From NCBI GenBank assembly GCA_020073385.1, contig JAIQFH010000058.1:1-47936 (forward strand): 47,936 nt of DNA, read 5' to 3'. The stretch's first letter is position 1, and each line of letters begins with the position of its first letter. Below the pieces are notes generated by a model, which saw nothing but the letters and a program-made list of their open reading frames with translations, did no database searches and was not told where the DNA came from. The position numbers were made by a program, and so were the translations under genes. The stretch is from Terriglobia bacterium (lineage in GTDB: Bacteria; Acidobacteriota; Terriglobia; Terriglobales; Acidobacteriaceae). Positions 1-8,317 of this stretch are shown here, one piece after another.

Positions 1-145
1 TGCGTTCCCCGGGAAGCAGCAAACCGGTGCAATAGGACTTCAGAGGGACCACGCGATCCAGGTGCCCCGCGGCTTGCGCCAGGCGATTCAGATAGGCCGC
101 GAAGCGTTTTTGCTGGGCGCCTGGCGCAACAGAATGGGCGCTCAT
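1..145 (-). CDS. IS701-like DDE transposase, N-terminal part (runs off window)
   Basis: On the minus strand an ATG at 145-143 opens a frame of 48 codons that continues past the window edge. It begins MSAHSVAPGAQQKRFAAYL, then NRLAQAAGHLDRVVPLKSYC and TGLLLPGER. This is the characteristic N-terminus of IS701-family transposases (DDE superfamily endonuclease), ahead of the catalytic domain. I recognise it by sequence pattern only. No terminal inverted repeat could be placed with confidence; the element end should lie between 146 and about 270, just before the ankyrin gene. Whether the transposase is complete cannot be judged from this window. Confidence 0.8.
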   Translation of the reverse strand, partial: MSAHSVAPGAQQKRFAAYLNRLAQAAGHLDRVVPLKSYCTGLLLPGER

Positions 146-274
146 GACCAGCAACTTAACATTAAAGGATGCAGTCCGGGCTGGTTTCTCAGTCTAAGGT
201 ATCCACTTTATAACACAGTAGTACTAGAATGTTGCAGGGCGCAGTTATTCCACTACCATCGCAGGAGAATCCAC

Positions 275-952
275 ATGCTGGAGCGAATCGCCGAAGGACG
301 TACTGACCTGGTGTTCGAATACATGGCCCAGGGAAATCCCGCCAACTCGAAGGCCCAAGACGGAGCCTCGCTGATCCAATGGTGTGCCTACTATGGCGAC
401 GTCTCCGCCATACGATTCCTGCTCGCACAGGGCGAATCGCTGCAATCGTTGGGAAAAGACATGGGACTCAATGCCGCCGCTTTTCACGGCCACTGGCGGC
501 TCTGCCAGTTTCTTCTGGAGAACGGCGCTGACGCGAACGTTCGGGAAGCCGACACGGGAGAGACGCCGTTGCATGCCGCTCTCTCCTCTCACCGCGCTTC
601 TCAGCATCTGGTTGTGAAGGTGTTGCTGGAAGCGGGGGCTGATCCGAACCTTCCGACGAAGTCCTCGGCTGAGAGCGGTGCGTTCATGCGCGATTGCCGC
701 ACGCGGCAGGAAACTCCTCTTCACCGCGCTGCAGCATTCGCCAGCGCCGAGACCATTCAGCTTCTTCTGGACGCGGGCGCCAAACTCGACGCCAAAGACG
801 CGAACGGCGATTCGCCACTAAGCTGGGCGAGTTGGCATCTGCGGCCCGACTCGATTTTAAGGAAACTGTTGTACAACGGCTTTTCGATCCATCCCGCCCG
901 TCGCACCATGGATGAATATCTGATGGGAACGCCTTGCCGAGCGAGGAAATAG
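275..952 (+). CDS. Ankyrin-repeat protein
   Basis: The product has 225 residues and three to four ankyrin repeats, with GADANVREADTGETPLHAAL, LLEAGADPNLP and ETPLHRAAA...LLLDAGAKLDAKDANGDSPL as the clearest units. Such repeats are protein-protein interaction scaffolds; no enzymatic domain or signal peptide is seen, so it is probably cytoplasmic. I chose the ATG at 275 because AGGAGA lies six bases upstream (263-268). The longer open frame starting at 62 would run antisense through the transposase gene. Two back-to-back hairpins follow the stop codon. The partner protein is unknown. Confidence 0.8.
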   Translation: MLERIAEGRTDLVFEYMAQGNPANSKAQDGASLIQWCAYYGDVSAIRFLLAQGESLQSLGKDMGLNAAAFHGHWRLCQFLLENGADANVREADTGETPLHAALSSHRASQHLVVKVLLEAGADPNLPTKSSAESGAFMRDCRTRQETPLHRAAAFASAETIQLLLDAGAKLDAKDANGDSPLSWASWHLRPDSILRKLLYNGFSIHPARRTMDEYLMGTPCRARK

Positions 953-1004
953 ATGGCGGGGAAAGTTCTGCAAGTTCAGGTGTGCAGATCCTCTGCTAGT
1001 GTAG

Positions 1005-1051
1005 GGACGGACGCCTTCGTCCGTCCTGCGGCCCGAATGTATCGGGCCGCA
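1005..1051 (+). terminator. Two adjacent hairpins downstream of the ankyrin gene
   Basis: Hairpin 1 has 9-bp perfect arms at 1005-1013 and 1018-1026 (GGACGGACG/CGTCCGTCC). Hairpin 2 has 10-bp perfect arms at 1027-1036 and 1042-1051 (TGCGGCCCGA/TCGGGCCGCA). A short T-rich stretch (TGGTTTTCTG) follows. The pair could terminate the ankyrin transcript or be a dispersed palindromic repeat; the GC-rich arms suit either. Confidence 0.5.
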
Positions 1052-1176
1052 TGGTTTTCTGTCTGAGTTGCTGCCTCGATCAGTCCCGGAATGGCAAACT
1101 CGCACGGCTTGCGTATGCTGTTACAACTTCATCTTTGGCCTGTTTACGTTTCGATATATTCCAATGTCTTCATAAA

Positions 1177-2211
1177 TCAGACCCGCGTTGTTTGTTCCAT
1201 CGTAAACCGTGGCCCCCACCAGGTGTAATGAACAGGAGGGCCAAACTTTGGAACAGATTTGAAGGGAACTGCGATAGCCTCGAAGTTTACGAGCACGCCA
1301 CAATTAAAATTAGCAACCATAGTATCCGCAACTTCGATGGAGAGGAATTGCCGCACAGCTAAGGTCGCCGTGTCTCCATGCTTTAGGCACACGAGAACTG
1401 GTTCTACGGGTGCCCAAATGCGCGGACTTACTGCCAGTTGCCTGCCCGCGTAAGTTCCATGTCCCCGAATCTCCCCAAAGGATACAAGGTCGAAAACAGA
1501 ACCATTCCATAACTCTGTAGTGACATCAACGTAGGGATCTGATCCCGGAGCGAAGTGAAATTCCAGCCGCTGGCCACATTGTCTTATCCGCTCCCCAAGT
1601 TTCTCCGCGTCTTCCTTCGCCATCGACTGTAACGCCGTAGAAATCGGACCGAGATTCTCGATCTCCCTCCTAAGCGCTTGATTTTCGATTTGCAAACGGT
1701 GAACCTCAGTATCCTCTGGCAGGACGAGGCGCACTATTTCTCCCGGTCGAGCCTCCATTCGCGATACATGAACTACAGAGTCGCTCGCGTAAGAATAGTC
1801 CACGTCGAGCCGTTTCTGCACGCCCCAAGCAGGATCGCGTGGAACGAGGGTGTTATCGACGATAACTACCATTGCATCTCGCGGAGAGTCCTGTAGCTTT
1901 TCCCTAATATCGATCTCAGCAAGTGGCCCAGCACCGTATACTGCTCGGTGAATCTTCAACTTAGCCCCTGCCGAATCTATCTTGGCTATCTGAACCGGAT
2001 GAGACCCTTTCTTCCGAAAGTTCAAGAAAGCCAGGATGGACGCGAGCACGAAAAGGCCCACGATAGCGAACCAGTCCAATGAACCCTGTTTTAGTTTTTG
2101 CCATACAGCGAAGATTGCTGCTAACACGGCTGGCCCCCACAAACCCTTGAGGCCATCCCAAACAGCAGTGGCGAGAAGACTGTTAAAGAATCCTTTGACT
2201 TGTTCAGCCAC
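1177..2211 (-). CDS. Membrane-anchored protein of unknown function
   Basis: The product is 344 residues with a GTG start preceded by GGGGG. Two hydrophobic segments lie near the N-terminus (about residues 22-40, LWGPAVLAAIFAVWQKL, and 46-64, WFAIVGLFVLASILAFLNF) and are followed by a basic stretch. The body is probably cytoplasmic: a small beta-rich region (about 75-170), then a predicted coiled coil (about 172-215, containing RLQIENQALRREIENL), then a C-terminal domain. I do not recognise the family. It is a lone gene, convergent to the ankyrin gene and divergent from pqqB. Its function cannot be inferred from the context. Confidence 0.6.
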   Translation of the reverse strand: MAEQVKGFFNSLLATAVWDGLKGLWGPAVLAAIFAVWQKLKQGSLDWFAIVGLFVLASILAFLNFRKKGSHPVQIAKIDSAGAKLKIHRAVYGAGPLAEIDIREKLQDSPRDAMVVIVDNTLVPRDPAWGVQKRLDVDYSYASDSVVHVSRMEARPGEIVRLVLPEDTEVHRLQIENQALRREIENLGPISTALQSMAKEDAEKLGERIRQCGQRLEFHFAPGSDPYVDVTTELWNGSVFDLVSFGEIRGHGTYAGRQLAVSPRIWAPVEPVLVCLKHGDTATLAVRQFLSIEVADTMVANFNCGVLVNFEAIAVPFKSVPKFGPPVHYTWWGPRFTMEQTTRV

Positions 2212-2400
2212 GAGTCCCCCGCCCGCGATTATGCAGGGAGTTGCAACGTGTTAAAGTATATTATAGACCCGCTAACTCTCTGATTCCAATAGGCCAAGGT
2301 GGGAGGGCAGAGGAAGGGGGAAGAGGCGGGGGGAAGATTCCCAATCAGTAAATAGCCCGAAAGCAATTCCTCCGCCCGCTGCTACACTCGCTCTATCTCT

Positions 2401-3339
2401 ATGCACGTCAAGATTCTCGGCTCAGCCGCTGGCGGAGGATTTCCCCAATGGAACTGCGCCTGCCCCAACTGCCGTTCGTTACGAGCCGGAACCTTCCGCG
2501 GGAAAGCTCGAACGCAGGCGCAAATCGCCATCAGCAGTGATTCGGAACGCTGGTTTCTGCTTGGAGCCTCACCGGATCTGCGAGCACAAATTGAGGCTAC
2601 TCCTGAACTTCATCCTCACACGGTAGACGACGCAACTCGGCATTCTCCAATCTGCGGCGCGGTTTTGCTGAACGCCGACATTGACCACGTTCTCGGATTA
2701 CTCCTGATGCGCGAACTGCAACCGCTGAACGCGTATGCGACTCTATCTGTGCGGCGAATCTTGACGGAAGACAACTCCATGTTCGTCATGTTGAATCGCG
2801 TCGATGGCCAGTTGAACTGGAACGAGATCGCTATGGGCGAAACGTTTTCGCTGCTCACCCCGCTCGGTGAAGATTCCGGATTGCGCTGCCGAGCGCTGTC
2901 ACTTGGCAGACATTACCCTGCTTACGTTTCGCAGCGTCTACAAGCTGGCCTCATTCGGCACGAAGCATCGTTGGGCCTGATCGTCGAATCGCCCTCCGGC
3001 AAACGCCTCGCCTATATGCCCGCGGTTCCGCAGATCGATGATGTCTTGCTGAAGGAAGCTGACTCCGCCGATGTGCTGCTCTTCGATGGCACATTCTGGA
3101 GCGACGACGAACTCATTCATATTCAGGGAAACGGTGCAACCGCGCTGGAGATGGGACACGTTCCGGTTTCATCCCCCACAGGAAGCCTCGCGCAGTTGGC
3201 GCATCTCAGGTGTCCACGTAAAATCTATGTGCACATCAACAACACGAATCCCATGCTAGACGAGGCTTCGGCCGAATATCGCGAGGTGCGCGACGCAGGC
3301 TGGGAGATCGCGGAGGATGGATGGCAGTTCGAACTGTAG
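2401..3339 (+). CDS. pqqB: Coenzyme PQQ biosynthesis protein PqqB
   Basis: The product has 312 residues, the usual PqqB length, and belongs to the metallo-beta-lactamase fold superfamily. The start MHVKILGSAAGGGFPQWNC and the CACPNCRSLR cysteine cluster are diagnostic. NADIDHVLGLLLMREL carries the modified metal-binding segment of this family. PqqB is thought to act late in PQQ synthesis, hydroxylating the tyrosine ring of the excised Glu-Tyr precursor. It is the first gene of the pqqB-C-D-E operon, and its end overlaps pqqC by 19 bases, which suggests translational coupling. Confidence 0.95.
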   Translation: MHVKILGSAAGGGFPQWNCACPNCRSLRAGTFRGKARTQAQIAISSDSERWFLLGASPDLRAQIEATPELHPHTVDDATRHSPICGAVLLNADIDHVLGLLLMRELQPLNAYATLSVRRILTEDNSMFVMLNRVDGQLNWNEIAMGETFSLLTPLGEDSGLRCRALSLGRHYPAYVSQRLQAGLIRHEASLGLIVESPSGKRLAYMPAVPQIDDVLLKEADSADVLLFDGTFWSDDELIHIQGNGATALEMGHVPVSSPTGSLAQLAHLRCPRKIYVHINNTNPMLDEASAEYREVRDAGWEIAEDGWQFEL

Positions 3340-4079
3340 ACGAGAATGCAGACACGCTACTGTCTTTCGACGAGCTGCGAGCGCAACTGCGAGCGGTGGG
3401 TGAAGAACGTTATCACCACAAGCATCCGTTCCACCTGATGATGCACGAAGGCCGTTTGAGCCGCGGTCAACTGCAAGCCTGGGCATTGAATCGCTACTAC
3501 TACCAGAGCATGATCCCGGTGAAAGATTCCATCATCCTGTCGCGCGGACCCGACCCCGCGTTTCGCCGTGCGTGGCGCAAACGGGTGATCGATCACGATG
3601 GAGACGGGATTAGCGAAGGAGGAATCAAGCGCTGGCTCAAGCTCGCCGAAGCGACCGGACTGAATGCTGAGCAGGTTCAGGCAGGAACCGGAATTCTTCC
3701 GGCGACACGGTTTGCGGTCAATGAGTACCTGAACATCGTCCGCAGCCGCAGTTTGCTGGAGGCCGTTGCTTCGTCGCTGACGGAGTTGTTCTCCCGCGAC
3801 CTGATCTCGCTTCGCATGGAGAAACTGCGTCAGCACTATCCGTGGCTTTCGGGAGGCTTGGATTATTTCCAGGCGCGTTTGACACAGGCTCCCGAAGACG
3901 CAAAGTTCGCCATCGAATATGTATATGAGAATGCGAAGACGCGTGAGCAACAGGAACTGGCGACTAAGGCCCTGCGCGACAAGTGCGACATTCTCTGGGC
4001 ACAACTCGACGCGCTTTATTTTTCCTATGTGCAGCCTGCTTGGCCCCCGCCGGGCGCGTTTCAGATCGAGGAGAAGTGA
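3321..4079 (+). CDS. pqqC: Pyrroloquinoline-quinone synthase PqqC
   Basis: The product has 252 residues. PqqC is a cofactor-free oxidase that catalyses the last step of PQQ formation, an eight-electron oxidation with ring closure. Family signatures are HPFHLMMHEG near residue 33, ALNRYYYQSMIPVKD near 56 and VIDHDGDG near 90. The helical haem-oxygenase-like fold extends to about residue 235. The start overlaps the end of pqqB by 19 bases and the stop is two bases before pqqD, so the three are surely co-transcribed. Confidence 0.95.
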   Translation: MAVRTVDENADTLLSFDELRAQLRAVGEERYHHKHPFHLMMHEGRLSRGQLQAWALNRYYYQSMIPVKDSIILSRGPDPAFRRAWRKRVIDHDGDGISEGGIKRWLKLAEATGLNAEQVQAGTGILPATRFAVNEYLNIVRSRSLLEAVASSLTELFSRDLISLRMEKLRQHYPWLSGGLDYFQARLTQAPEDAKFAIEYVYENAKTREQQELATKALRDKCDILWAQLDALYFSYVQPAWPPPGAFQIEEK

Positions 4080-4081
4080 TC

Positions 4082-4357
4082 ATGCCTCCTCCGACAGATG
4101 CGAGCCAGCCACGACTTGCCACGGGATGCCGCTGGGGCGGAACCGAAGAGAATCGCATGATCCTTTACCCTGAGGGCGCGATGAAACTGATGGGGACCGG
4201 ACGGCAAGTGCTGGAGCGTTGCGATGGCCAGCGCACTTTCGGAGAGATCCTTTCGGAGTTGCAGAAAGAGTTCGACAAGACCGATCCGGAGAAGATTCGC
4301 GCAGATATCGGCATGTTCCTGGAGCAGTTGCAGCGCAAACGGATCGTCGACTATTGA
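4082..4357 (+). CDS. pqqD: PQQ peptide chaperone PqqD
   Basis: The product has 91 residues. PqqD is the RiPP recognition element that binds the PqqA peptide and presents it to the radical SAM enzyme PqqE. The sequence shows the winged-helix pattern of the family: a strand with MILYPEGAMKLMGTG, then LERCDGQRTFGEILSEL, then a C-terminal helix. The ATG at 4082 follows the pqqC stop closely and has GAGGAGAAG upstream. The frame stays open further upstream inside pqqC, but that is only an in-frame extension. Downstream, an AT-rich palindromic repeat separates it from pqqE. Confidence 0.93.
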   Translation: MPPPTDASQPRLATGCRWGGTEENRMILYPEGAMKLMGTGRQVLERCDGQRTFGEILSELQKEFDKTDPEKIRADIGMFLEQLQRKRIVDY

Positions 4358-4373
4358 GTAATTGGGTAATTTG

Positions 4374-4445
4374 GTAATTGTGTAATTGAAAACACAAACC
4401 TCGTCGCGCGTTTCCAATTACACAATTACTCAATTACACAATTAC
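4374..4445. repeat. AT-rich palindromic repeat between pqqD and pqqE
   Basis: The 15-base arm GTAATTGTGTAATTG (4374-4388) is exactly complementary to CAATTACACAATTAC at 4415-4429 and to a second tandem copy at 4431-4445. The element sits directly before the pqqE start. Read in frame it would give a spurious N-terminus with NYTITQLHNYP, so it argues for the downstream pqqE start. It may attenuate or stabilise the operon mRNA; that role is inference. Confidence 0.8.
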
Positions 4446-4448
4446 CCA

Positions 4449-5582
4449 ATGTTGTTTCAGCCTCTCGCGGTTATTGCCGAAGTCACTCATCGATGCCCGC
4501 TGCACTGCGTTTACTGCTCGAATCCGACGCAGTTGGCCGCGGTGAGCAGCGAACTGTCTACGGAGGAGTGGATCAGCGTCTTCCGGCAAGCCCGCAAGTT
4601 GGGGATGCTGCATGCGCATTTCACCGGAGGCGAACCGCTTGCCCGAACTGACCTGACGGAATTGATCGCTGCCGCACGCGCTGCGGGACTCTATACGAAT
4701 CTCATCACCTCGGGCATCGGACTCAATGAGCAGCGATTACAGATGTTGGTTGAGGCGGGACTTGATCACATCCAGGTCAGCTTTCAGGACTCGCGCGAGG
4801 ACGCGGCCAACTGGATCGGTGGTGCTAAGGCTCATGCTCACAAGATCGAACTGTCGCACGCGATCCGGCGGCACAAGATTGCATTCACGGTAAATCTGGT
4901 CGTACACCGGCAGAATCTGGATCATCTCGAGGAAATGATCGCCTTCATCGAGCAACTGCAGCCGGAGCGAGTCGAGATTGCGCATACGCAGTACTACGGT
5001 TGGGCGCTGGCGAATCGTTCTGCGCTGATGCCAACGCGCATGCAACTGGAAAGGGCGGTCGCCATCATCAGCGAAGCCGAGAAGCGACTTGCGGGCCGCA
5101 TCCGAATCGATTCGGTCGTGCCCGACTACTACGCGAAGTATCCCAAAGCATGCATGGGAGGTTGGGGACGAAGACTGATGCTGGTCAATCCTTCGGGAAA
5201 AGTGCTGCCGTGCCACGCGGCGGAAGTGCTGCCAGAGTTGTGCTTCGAGAATGTTCGCGAGAAGTCGCTGGAGTGGATCTGGCAGGAATCGGAATCGTTC
5301 CGCAAGTTTCGCGGTGAAGAGTGGATGCCGGAACCTTGCCGCAGTTGCGACCGCCGTGGGGAAGACTTCGGAGGATGCAGGTGTCAGGCATTTCTGCTTA
5401 TGGGCGATGACAAGGCGACAGATCCGGCGTGTTCGCTGGCGCCGACGCATGGGATTGTTGAATCGGCGGTGAAAGAGGCGAATGCAACAGCATACGTTGC
5501 GAAACCGTCGCAGGCCTCGTCGTTCGTGCAGTTGCAGAAGCTCACGAATGATCTTTGGAGCTACCGCACGAATCCGGAATAG
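4449..5582 (+). CDS. pqqE: PQQ radical SAM protein PqqE
   Basis: The product has 377 residues. PqqE is a radical SAM enzyme that forms the C-C crosslink between Glu and Tyr of PqqA. It has the CxxxCxxC motif binding the SAM [4Fe-4S] cluster (HRCPLHCVYC), the TGGEP motif (HFTGGEPL), and a C-terminal SPASM-type cysteine set (KACMGG, LPCHAAE, PCRSCDRR, GGCRCQAF, DPACSL) for auxiliary clusters. I chose the ATG at 4449 because the upstream in-frame ATG at 4386 would translate the palindromic repeat. No good ribosome-binding site is visible, so translation may depend on upstream coupling. Confidence 0.93.
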   Translation: MLFQPLAVIAEVTHRCPLHCVYCSNPTQLAAVSSELSTEEWISVFRQARKLGMLHAHFTGGEPLARTDLTELIAAARAAGLYTNLITSGIGLNEQRLQMLVEAGLDHIQVSFQDSREDAANWIGGAKAHAHKIELSHAIRRHKIAFTVNLVVHRQNLDHLEEMIAFIEQLQPERVEIAHTQYYGWALANRSALMPTRMQLERAVAIISEAEKRLAGRIRIDSVVPDYYAKYPKACMGGWGRRLMLVNPSGKVLPCHAAEVLPELCFENVREKSLEWIWQESESFRKFRGEEWMPEPCRSCDRRGEDFGGCRCQAFLLMGDDKATDPACSLAPTHGIVESAVKEANATAYVAKPSQASSFVQLQKLTNDLWSYRTNPE

Positions 5583-5588
5583 AGAGGC

Positions 5589-5654
5589 GATTGCAGATTT
5601 TAGATTAGGAGCCCTGGGTTTCAATCTGCAATCTGAAATCTAAAATCTGAAATC
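5589..5654. repeat. Palindromic repeat between the convergent genes pqqE and beta-barrel protein
   Basis: The left arm GATTGCAGATTTTAGATT (5589-5606) pairs with right-arm segments at 5622-5654 that contain AATCTGCAATC and AATCTAAAATCTGA. The right arm is partly duplicated. Lying between convergent stop codons, it could serve as a bidirectional terminator, but it resembles the family of intergenic repeats elsewhere in this window. Confidence 0.7.
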
Positions 5655-5659
5655 CCACG

Positions 5660-6445
5660 CTACCAGCGAATTCCTATCGTGATGGGCCGCAGGTCAGTGG
5701 TGATGTTGTTGTGTTTGCCGTGCAGGTAGCGGAATTCGACATACAAGTCCATGTTAGGGCGAATCTTGCGGGTGATGCCGCCGCCAAAGTTGTAGCCGAA
5801 CTCGTTCTGGCTGGAGTGGAGGAAGTTGCCGTTAATCGGCAAACTGCCGTCGAAGCAGTGTCCCCACCAGGTGAAGAATCCATTGCACGCCGAACCCGGA
5901 ACCGCGGCGGAAGAATCTAGCTTGCCGGAACGATGCAAGAAGGACGGCCCGAATACCAGGTAGCCGCCCCAATTCTTAGAGGCGGGAACATTAATGATTG
6001 GATCCAGCATCAGGGAGTACACGTGATCGGTTGCGCCAGGGGCCTGGGCCAACTCCAGGGCCGAAGTGCGCAGCGGTAAGTTATCGAACTGGAAGTCGAG
6101 GCGAAGTCCGAAATACCTGCTGTAGTTGCGGGCCGCTCCGGCGGCCGCGATGCCGCCTCCCCCGCGAACATAAGTATTCGTCGTGCCGTTGGGAAGGCTG
6201 GCTCCTCCGCCTACGTTAAAGGTCCATTTCTTATAGTCGCGGGGCTTGTTTCGCGGCCGGGTCGTCTCTTCGGGAGAAGCTTCCTGACTGCTCGACTGAT
6301 CGGGTTGCTGTTGCGTTTGAGGCTGCGCCGCGGGTGGTTGCTGCGCGGAAGGCTGTTGGGCTTGGACGACTGCGATTCCCATCAGAACGGTCATAAAGAA
6401 TGCGAGATAACGAACTCCGGGAATCGTGGCGAGCTTTCGAATCAT
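5660..6445 (-). CDS. Outer-membrane beta-barrel protein
   Basis: The product has 261 residues: a signal peptide (about 1-29, ending VVQAQ), a low-complexity Gln/Pro-rich linker (about 30-70), then a beta-barrel domain. The barrel has alternating strands such as WTFNVGGGASLPNG, YFGLRLDFQFDNL, NEFGYNFGGGITRKIRPNMD and YVEFRYLHG, and a C-terminal aromatic strand ending ITIGIRW. The terminal aromatic residue is typical of outer-membrane barrels of the OmpA/OprF-like porin type. It is a single gene, convergent to pqqE. A specific function cannot be given. Confidence 0.75.
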   Translation of the reverse strand: MIRKLATIPGVRYLAFFMTVLMGIAVVQAQQPSAQQPPAAQPQTQQQPDQSSSQEASPEETTRPRNKPRDYKKWTFNVGGGASLPNGTTNTYVRGGGGIAAAGAARNYSRYFGLRLDFQFDNLPLRTSALELAQAPGATDHVYSLMLDPIINVPASKNWGGYLVFGPSFLHRSGKLDSSAAVPGSACNGFFTWWGHCFDGSLPINGNFLHSSQNEFGYNFGGGITRKIRPNMDLYVEFRYLHGKHNNITTDLRPITIGIRW

Positions 6446-6615
6446 TCATTCTCCTCCCGCTGCCGGGCTGCGGACGCGATTGCTCGAACCTACCCGTCAA
6501 CGACAGGCGCTTGAGAAAGAGCGTGTCCGCGATGGTCCCGCCGTGATTACACTCGCAGCAGGCAGGCTCCATATTACCAACTTTGATGCGGAGTTCGCGC
6601 GCGATGCCGCCCGCT

Positions 6616-6646
6616 GGTAGTGGTGCAGTTTGACTGCACCACTACC
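6616..6646. repeat. Perfect 13-bp hairpin
   Basis: GGTAGTGGTGCAG (6616-6628) is exactly complementary to CTGCACCACTACC (6634-6646) around a five-base loop. It lies in the divergent region between the beta-barrel gene and the membrane protein at 6723. The sequence style matches dispersed palindromes of acidobacterial genomes. Confidence 0.75.
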
Positions 6647-6722
6647 CGCCCGCTGGGGCGAGTGCTGGGAAACTGCAGGCGCGGAGGGAACTTGGCGAAG
6701 GGCTGGCGCGTACCCATTGGTC

Positions 6723-7247
6723 ATGAAAAGCTCGAGTCGGGAGTCCAACTCCCCGCAGTGGCTGATTCTGGTTGGAGCGTGTTTCTTCATTATGGCCTTG
6801 GCCCTCTCGGCCTATTGGGAGGCTGACATCCGGTGGCTCCACTTCTTTCAGGCCTGGATGTACATGGCTACAATCGTGTTGAGCCTTCGTCGACGCCGAT
6901 GGGGATACTTCATCGGAATCTCGGCTGCGGGTCTGTGGGACTATACAAACATTTTCGCTACAACGTTCCTCTACAACGGGCTGCAAAGGCTCTCGGAATG
7001 GGTTCACACGGGACATCTTCAACGGCCGGACTTGCTCATCGCGATCCCAGCGTGGCTGTCGAACTTCGCGGTGATCGTCGGTTGCGTTTGGGGCTATCTT
7101 CGGCTGCGAGACAAGTCCGGGAGCGATGCCGGAAGGTTTGTCGTGACGTTCGCCCTTACGACGGGATTCTTTGCTCTGGCCATGTACATTTTCCAACCGC
7201 GCTATCTGGGAATCTTTCCGCGACTATTACATCCGCGCTTGCCGTAA
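6723..7247 (+). CDS. Hypothetical membrane protein
   Basis: The product has 174 residues with four to five hydrophobic segments: WLILVGACFFIMALALSAYW, FFQAWMYMATIVLSL, YFIGISAAGLWDYTNIF, LLIAIPAWLSNFAVIVGCVW and FVVTFALTTGFFALAMYIF. No family is recognised. The ATG at 6723 gives a product that starts shortly before the first membrane segment. An in-frame start at 6630 lies inside the hairpin loop and is less likely. The gene converges on the esterase gene with eight bases between the stops. Confidence 0.6.
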   Translation: MKSSSRESNSPQWLILVGACFFIMALALSAYWEADIRWLHFFQAWMYMATIVLSLRRRRWGYFIGISAAGLWDYTNIFATTFLYNGLQRLSEWVHTGHLQRPDLLIAIPAWLSNFAVIVGCVWGYLRLRDKSGSDAGRFVVTFALTTGFFALAMYIFQPRYLGIFPRLLHPRLP

Positions 7248-7255
7248 GACGACGT

Positions 7256-8152
7256 TCACTTCGGTTTCATGTGGTCCGACAAGCTGTGCAAGACACTCGG
7301 CAACCAGGCATTCCATTGGTTCCAGTCGTGTCCGCCACGAACGGTGTGAAACTCGTACCTGAACTGGCGTCGCGCAAGGAGAGCGGCAAACTCACGGTTA
7401 GCTGGCAGAAGCCCTTCTTGCTCTCCACAGGTGAGGAAGAAGTATGGAGCGGCTTCGGGATTTGCGGTGTCGACTAAAACGAAGGGATCGTTGTCACGCC
7501 GGGTCTGGCTTCCGGATGGTCCGAAGATGGAATCGTAGTGACGGGATTGGTGCAGCCGCTTGATGGAAAAGGCTCGTCGAGTCACGTCGATGGCGGAGCT
7601 AAGCCCTCCAGCGAAAAAGAAGAGGTCAGGATGTCGCAACGCGATCTTCACCGCTCCGAAACCACCCATGGAGATGCCGATGATGGCGCGATTTTCGCGA
7701 CCGGTGGCTGCGGGAAACCTTCGTTCGACGTCGAAGATCAGATCATGCGTGATGTAGTCTTCGAATCGATCCTGCGGCGGATCGACGGCGTTGGTGTAGT
7801 AGGAAGATTCGGCCTCCGGCATGACCAAGAGGAGCCTTCCCTCTGCAAAACTTGCGACGGCCGAGTAGTTGGACCAGTCGCGAAATCCTCCGCCACCACC
7901 GTGCAGCAGGTACACCACTGGCAGTTTGCGGCCAGTCGTCTCCAAGGGCGAGATGACTCTGTATTGCATGTCGCGGCCCAGCGCGGTGCTGCGAAAGGTG
8001 ATATCACGCAGGGTGACCTTCGCTGTGAGACGTGGATGATCTGAGGGCGTCGCGTTATCGCTCTTTTTGCAGCCCACCGTAAGTGCCAACACGACACTGA
8101 GTAGCACACGGCTGCAGCAATGACGAAAATCGCGCATGTCGGCTGGGATCAT
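7256..8152 (-). CDS. Exported alpha/beta-hydrolase (putative esterase)
   Basis: The product has 298 residues. The N-terminus has a hydrophobic segment ending LALTVGCKK, a signal peptide with a possible but imperfect lipobox. The mature part is an esterase-D/feruloyl-esterase-like alpha/beta hydrolase. It has an oxyanion segment VVYLLHGGGGGFRDW, a nucleophile elbow GISMGGFGAVK, and a histidine in RGGHDWNQW that completes the triad with an Asp in the preceding segment. The substrate is unknown; carboxylic ester or acyl-sugar cleavage in the periplasm is the usual role. Confidence 0.82.
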   Translation of the reverse strand: MIPADMRDFRHCCSRVLLSVVLALTVGCKKSDNATPSDHPRLTAKVTLRDITFRSTALGRDMQYRVISPLETTGRKLPVVYLLHGGGGGFRDWSNYSAVASFAEGRLLLVMPEAESSYYTNAVDPPQDRFEDYITHDLIFDVERRFPAATGRENRAIIGISMGGFGAVKIALRHPDLFFFAGGLSSAIDVTRRAFSIKRLHQSRHYDSIFGPSGSQTRRDNDPFVLVDTANPEAAPYFFLTCGEQEGLLPANREFAALLARRQFRYEFHTVRGGHDWNQWNAWLPSVLHSLSDHMKPK

Positions 8153-8317
8153 AGTCGAAACGTAAGGCCATCAGAGCGAACGGATCGCGTCCAGACTCCT
8201 TCTTGTTAACACCGACACAAGGGAGGCTTAAGTCACCGCAACCTTCCCGCCAATTTTTTTTTGGCAGTTTTCGGGAACCGCCGCGCACACGTATGATGAT
8301 GGATTCAACTTACCCGC

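Noticed and set aside
2212..2400. Search for pqqA before pqqB
   Set aside because: No short ORF with a Glu-x-x-x-Tyr motif was found on the plus strand in this gap.
3357..4004. 215-codon minus-strand ORF opposite pqqC
   Set aside because: It is a shadow of a well-recognised gene inside a tight operon.
4737..5624. Long minus-strand ORF (295 codons) opposite pqqE
   Set aside because: It is the antisense shadow of pqqE; the composition is Arg/His/Leu-rich without domains, while the plus strand has full radical SAM motifs.
7538..8044. 168-codon plus-strand ORF opposite the esterase
   Set aside because: It has no family features, and the minus strand encodes a complete alpha/beta hydrolase with its nucleophile elbow.
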